Source: Sedimentisphaera sp050251615
Lineage (GTDB): Bacteria; Planctomycetota; Phycisphaerae; Sedimentisphaerales; Sedimentisphaeraceae
Direction: 5' to 3'
NCBI GenBank assembly: GCA_050251615.1
Contig: JBFWMM010000007.1
Location: forward strand, 14,317-78,316
Length of the DNA stretch: 64,000 bases
Below the pieces are notes generated by a model, which was given only the letters and a program-made list of their open reading frames with translations, was not told the origin of the DNA and did not search any database. Position numbers and translations under genes: made by a program. Positions 63,956-64,000 of the stretch are shown piece after piece. Position 1 is the first letter of the stretch, and every line of letters begins with the position of its first letter.

Positions 63956-64000
63956 TCAAGCCTTCCAGACCTTTTTCTTCGCGCCGCGCAGGCCCTCGCA
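63956..64000 (-). CDS. C-terminal end of an upstream gene, unidentified
   Basis: On the minus strand the frame from the window edge reads CEGLRGAKKKVWKA and ends with TGA at 63956-63958, 1 nt before the rfbB start. Only 14 residues are visible, so nothing can be said about function; tight spacing suggests co-transcription with rfbB. Confidence 0.45.
   Translation of the reverse strand, partial: CEGLRGAKKKVWKA

Overview
The window looks like a piece of a planctomycete chromosome, most likely from the Phycisphaerae. This is an inference from the gene content: secreted proteins with planctomycete-type dockerin-like tails (10127-12085), a PEP-CTERM exosortase substrate (35432-36082), an EF-G-2 paralogue, several secreted carbohydrate-active enzymes, frequent TTG and GTG starts, and intergenic spaces carrying repeats. 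I found no rRNA, tRNA, CRISPR array or canonical insertion sequence.

Layout. 1-5.4 kb (+): the end of an RND efflux operon (adaptor, inner-membrane pump, outer-membrane channel) followed by a decayed MATE gene. 5.4-9.9 kb (-): a MarR regulator and two large secreted two-domain hydrolases, one an alpha/beta hydrolase fused to a GH53-type galactanase. 10.1-12.1 kb (+): a secreted four-part protein (TIM-barrel-like, beta-gamma-crystallin-like, LamG, dockerin-like). 12.3-18.1 kb (-): an EF-G-2-like GTPase, a UvrC without its usual C-terminal HhH region, and a PNGase F-like lipoprotein. 18.3-19.7 kb (+): an HtrA protease. 19.9-28.3 kb (-): two YkgJ-type Cys-cluster genes followed by the full F-type ATP synthase operon (I-a-c-b-delta-alpha-gamma-beta-epsilon). 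28.7-32.8 kb (+): ribosomal protein S1 with a structured leader, a HEAT-repeat protein and a detached AtpZ. 32.8-33.3 kb holds only repeats and palindromes. 33.3-36.1 kb (-): cdsA, asd and the PEP-CTERM protein.

From 36.2 kb to the end, everything on the minus strand is one surface-polysaccharide locus of the Wzx/Wzy type: dTDP-rhamnose genes (rfbB, A, D, C), a nitroreductase/pyruvyl-transferase pair, flippase, polymerase, glycosyltransferases, two hexapeptide acyltransferases, two ATP-grasp ligases, a CapA-type protein, three DegT-type PLP proteins, a 4,6-dehydratase, the initiating phosphoglycosyltransferase and an epimerase. The middle (about 41-60 kb) looks AT-richer by eye than its flanks, as is usual for exchanged O-antigen/EPS cores.

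The most unusual signals are two small-gene units placed inside essential operons. A GxxExxY gene, broken by one in-frame TGA, sits between atpG and atpD and is bounded by near-perfect 21-bp inverted repeats. A four-helix-bundle (S23-like) gene sits between rfbB and rfbA and is bounded by short AGGTTNTAAGT-type repeats that touch its own start and stop codons. Both lie in the host operon's direction and fill nearly the whole intercistronic gap. The second main candidate is the ATP-grasp/ATP-grasp/acyltransferase/CapA/DegT module, which suggests an amino-acid or amide decoration of the polysaccharide.
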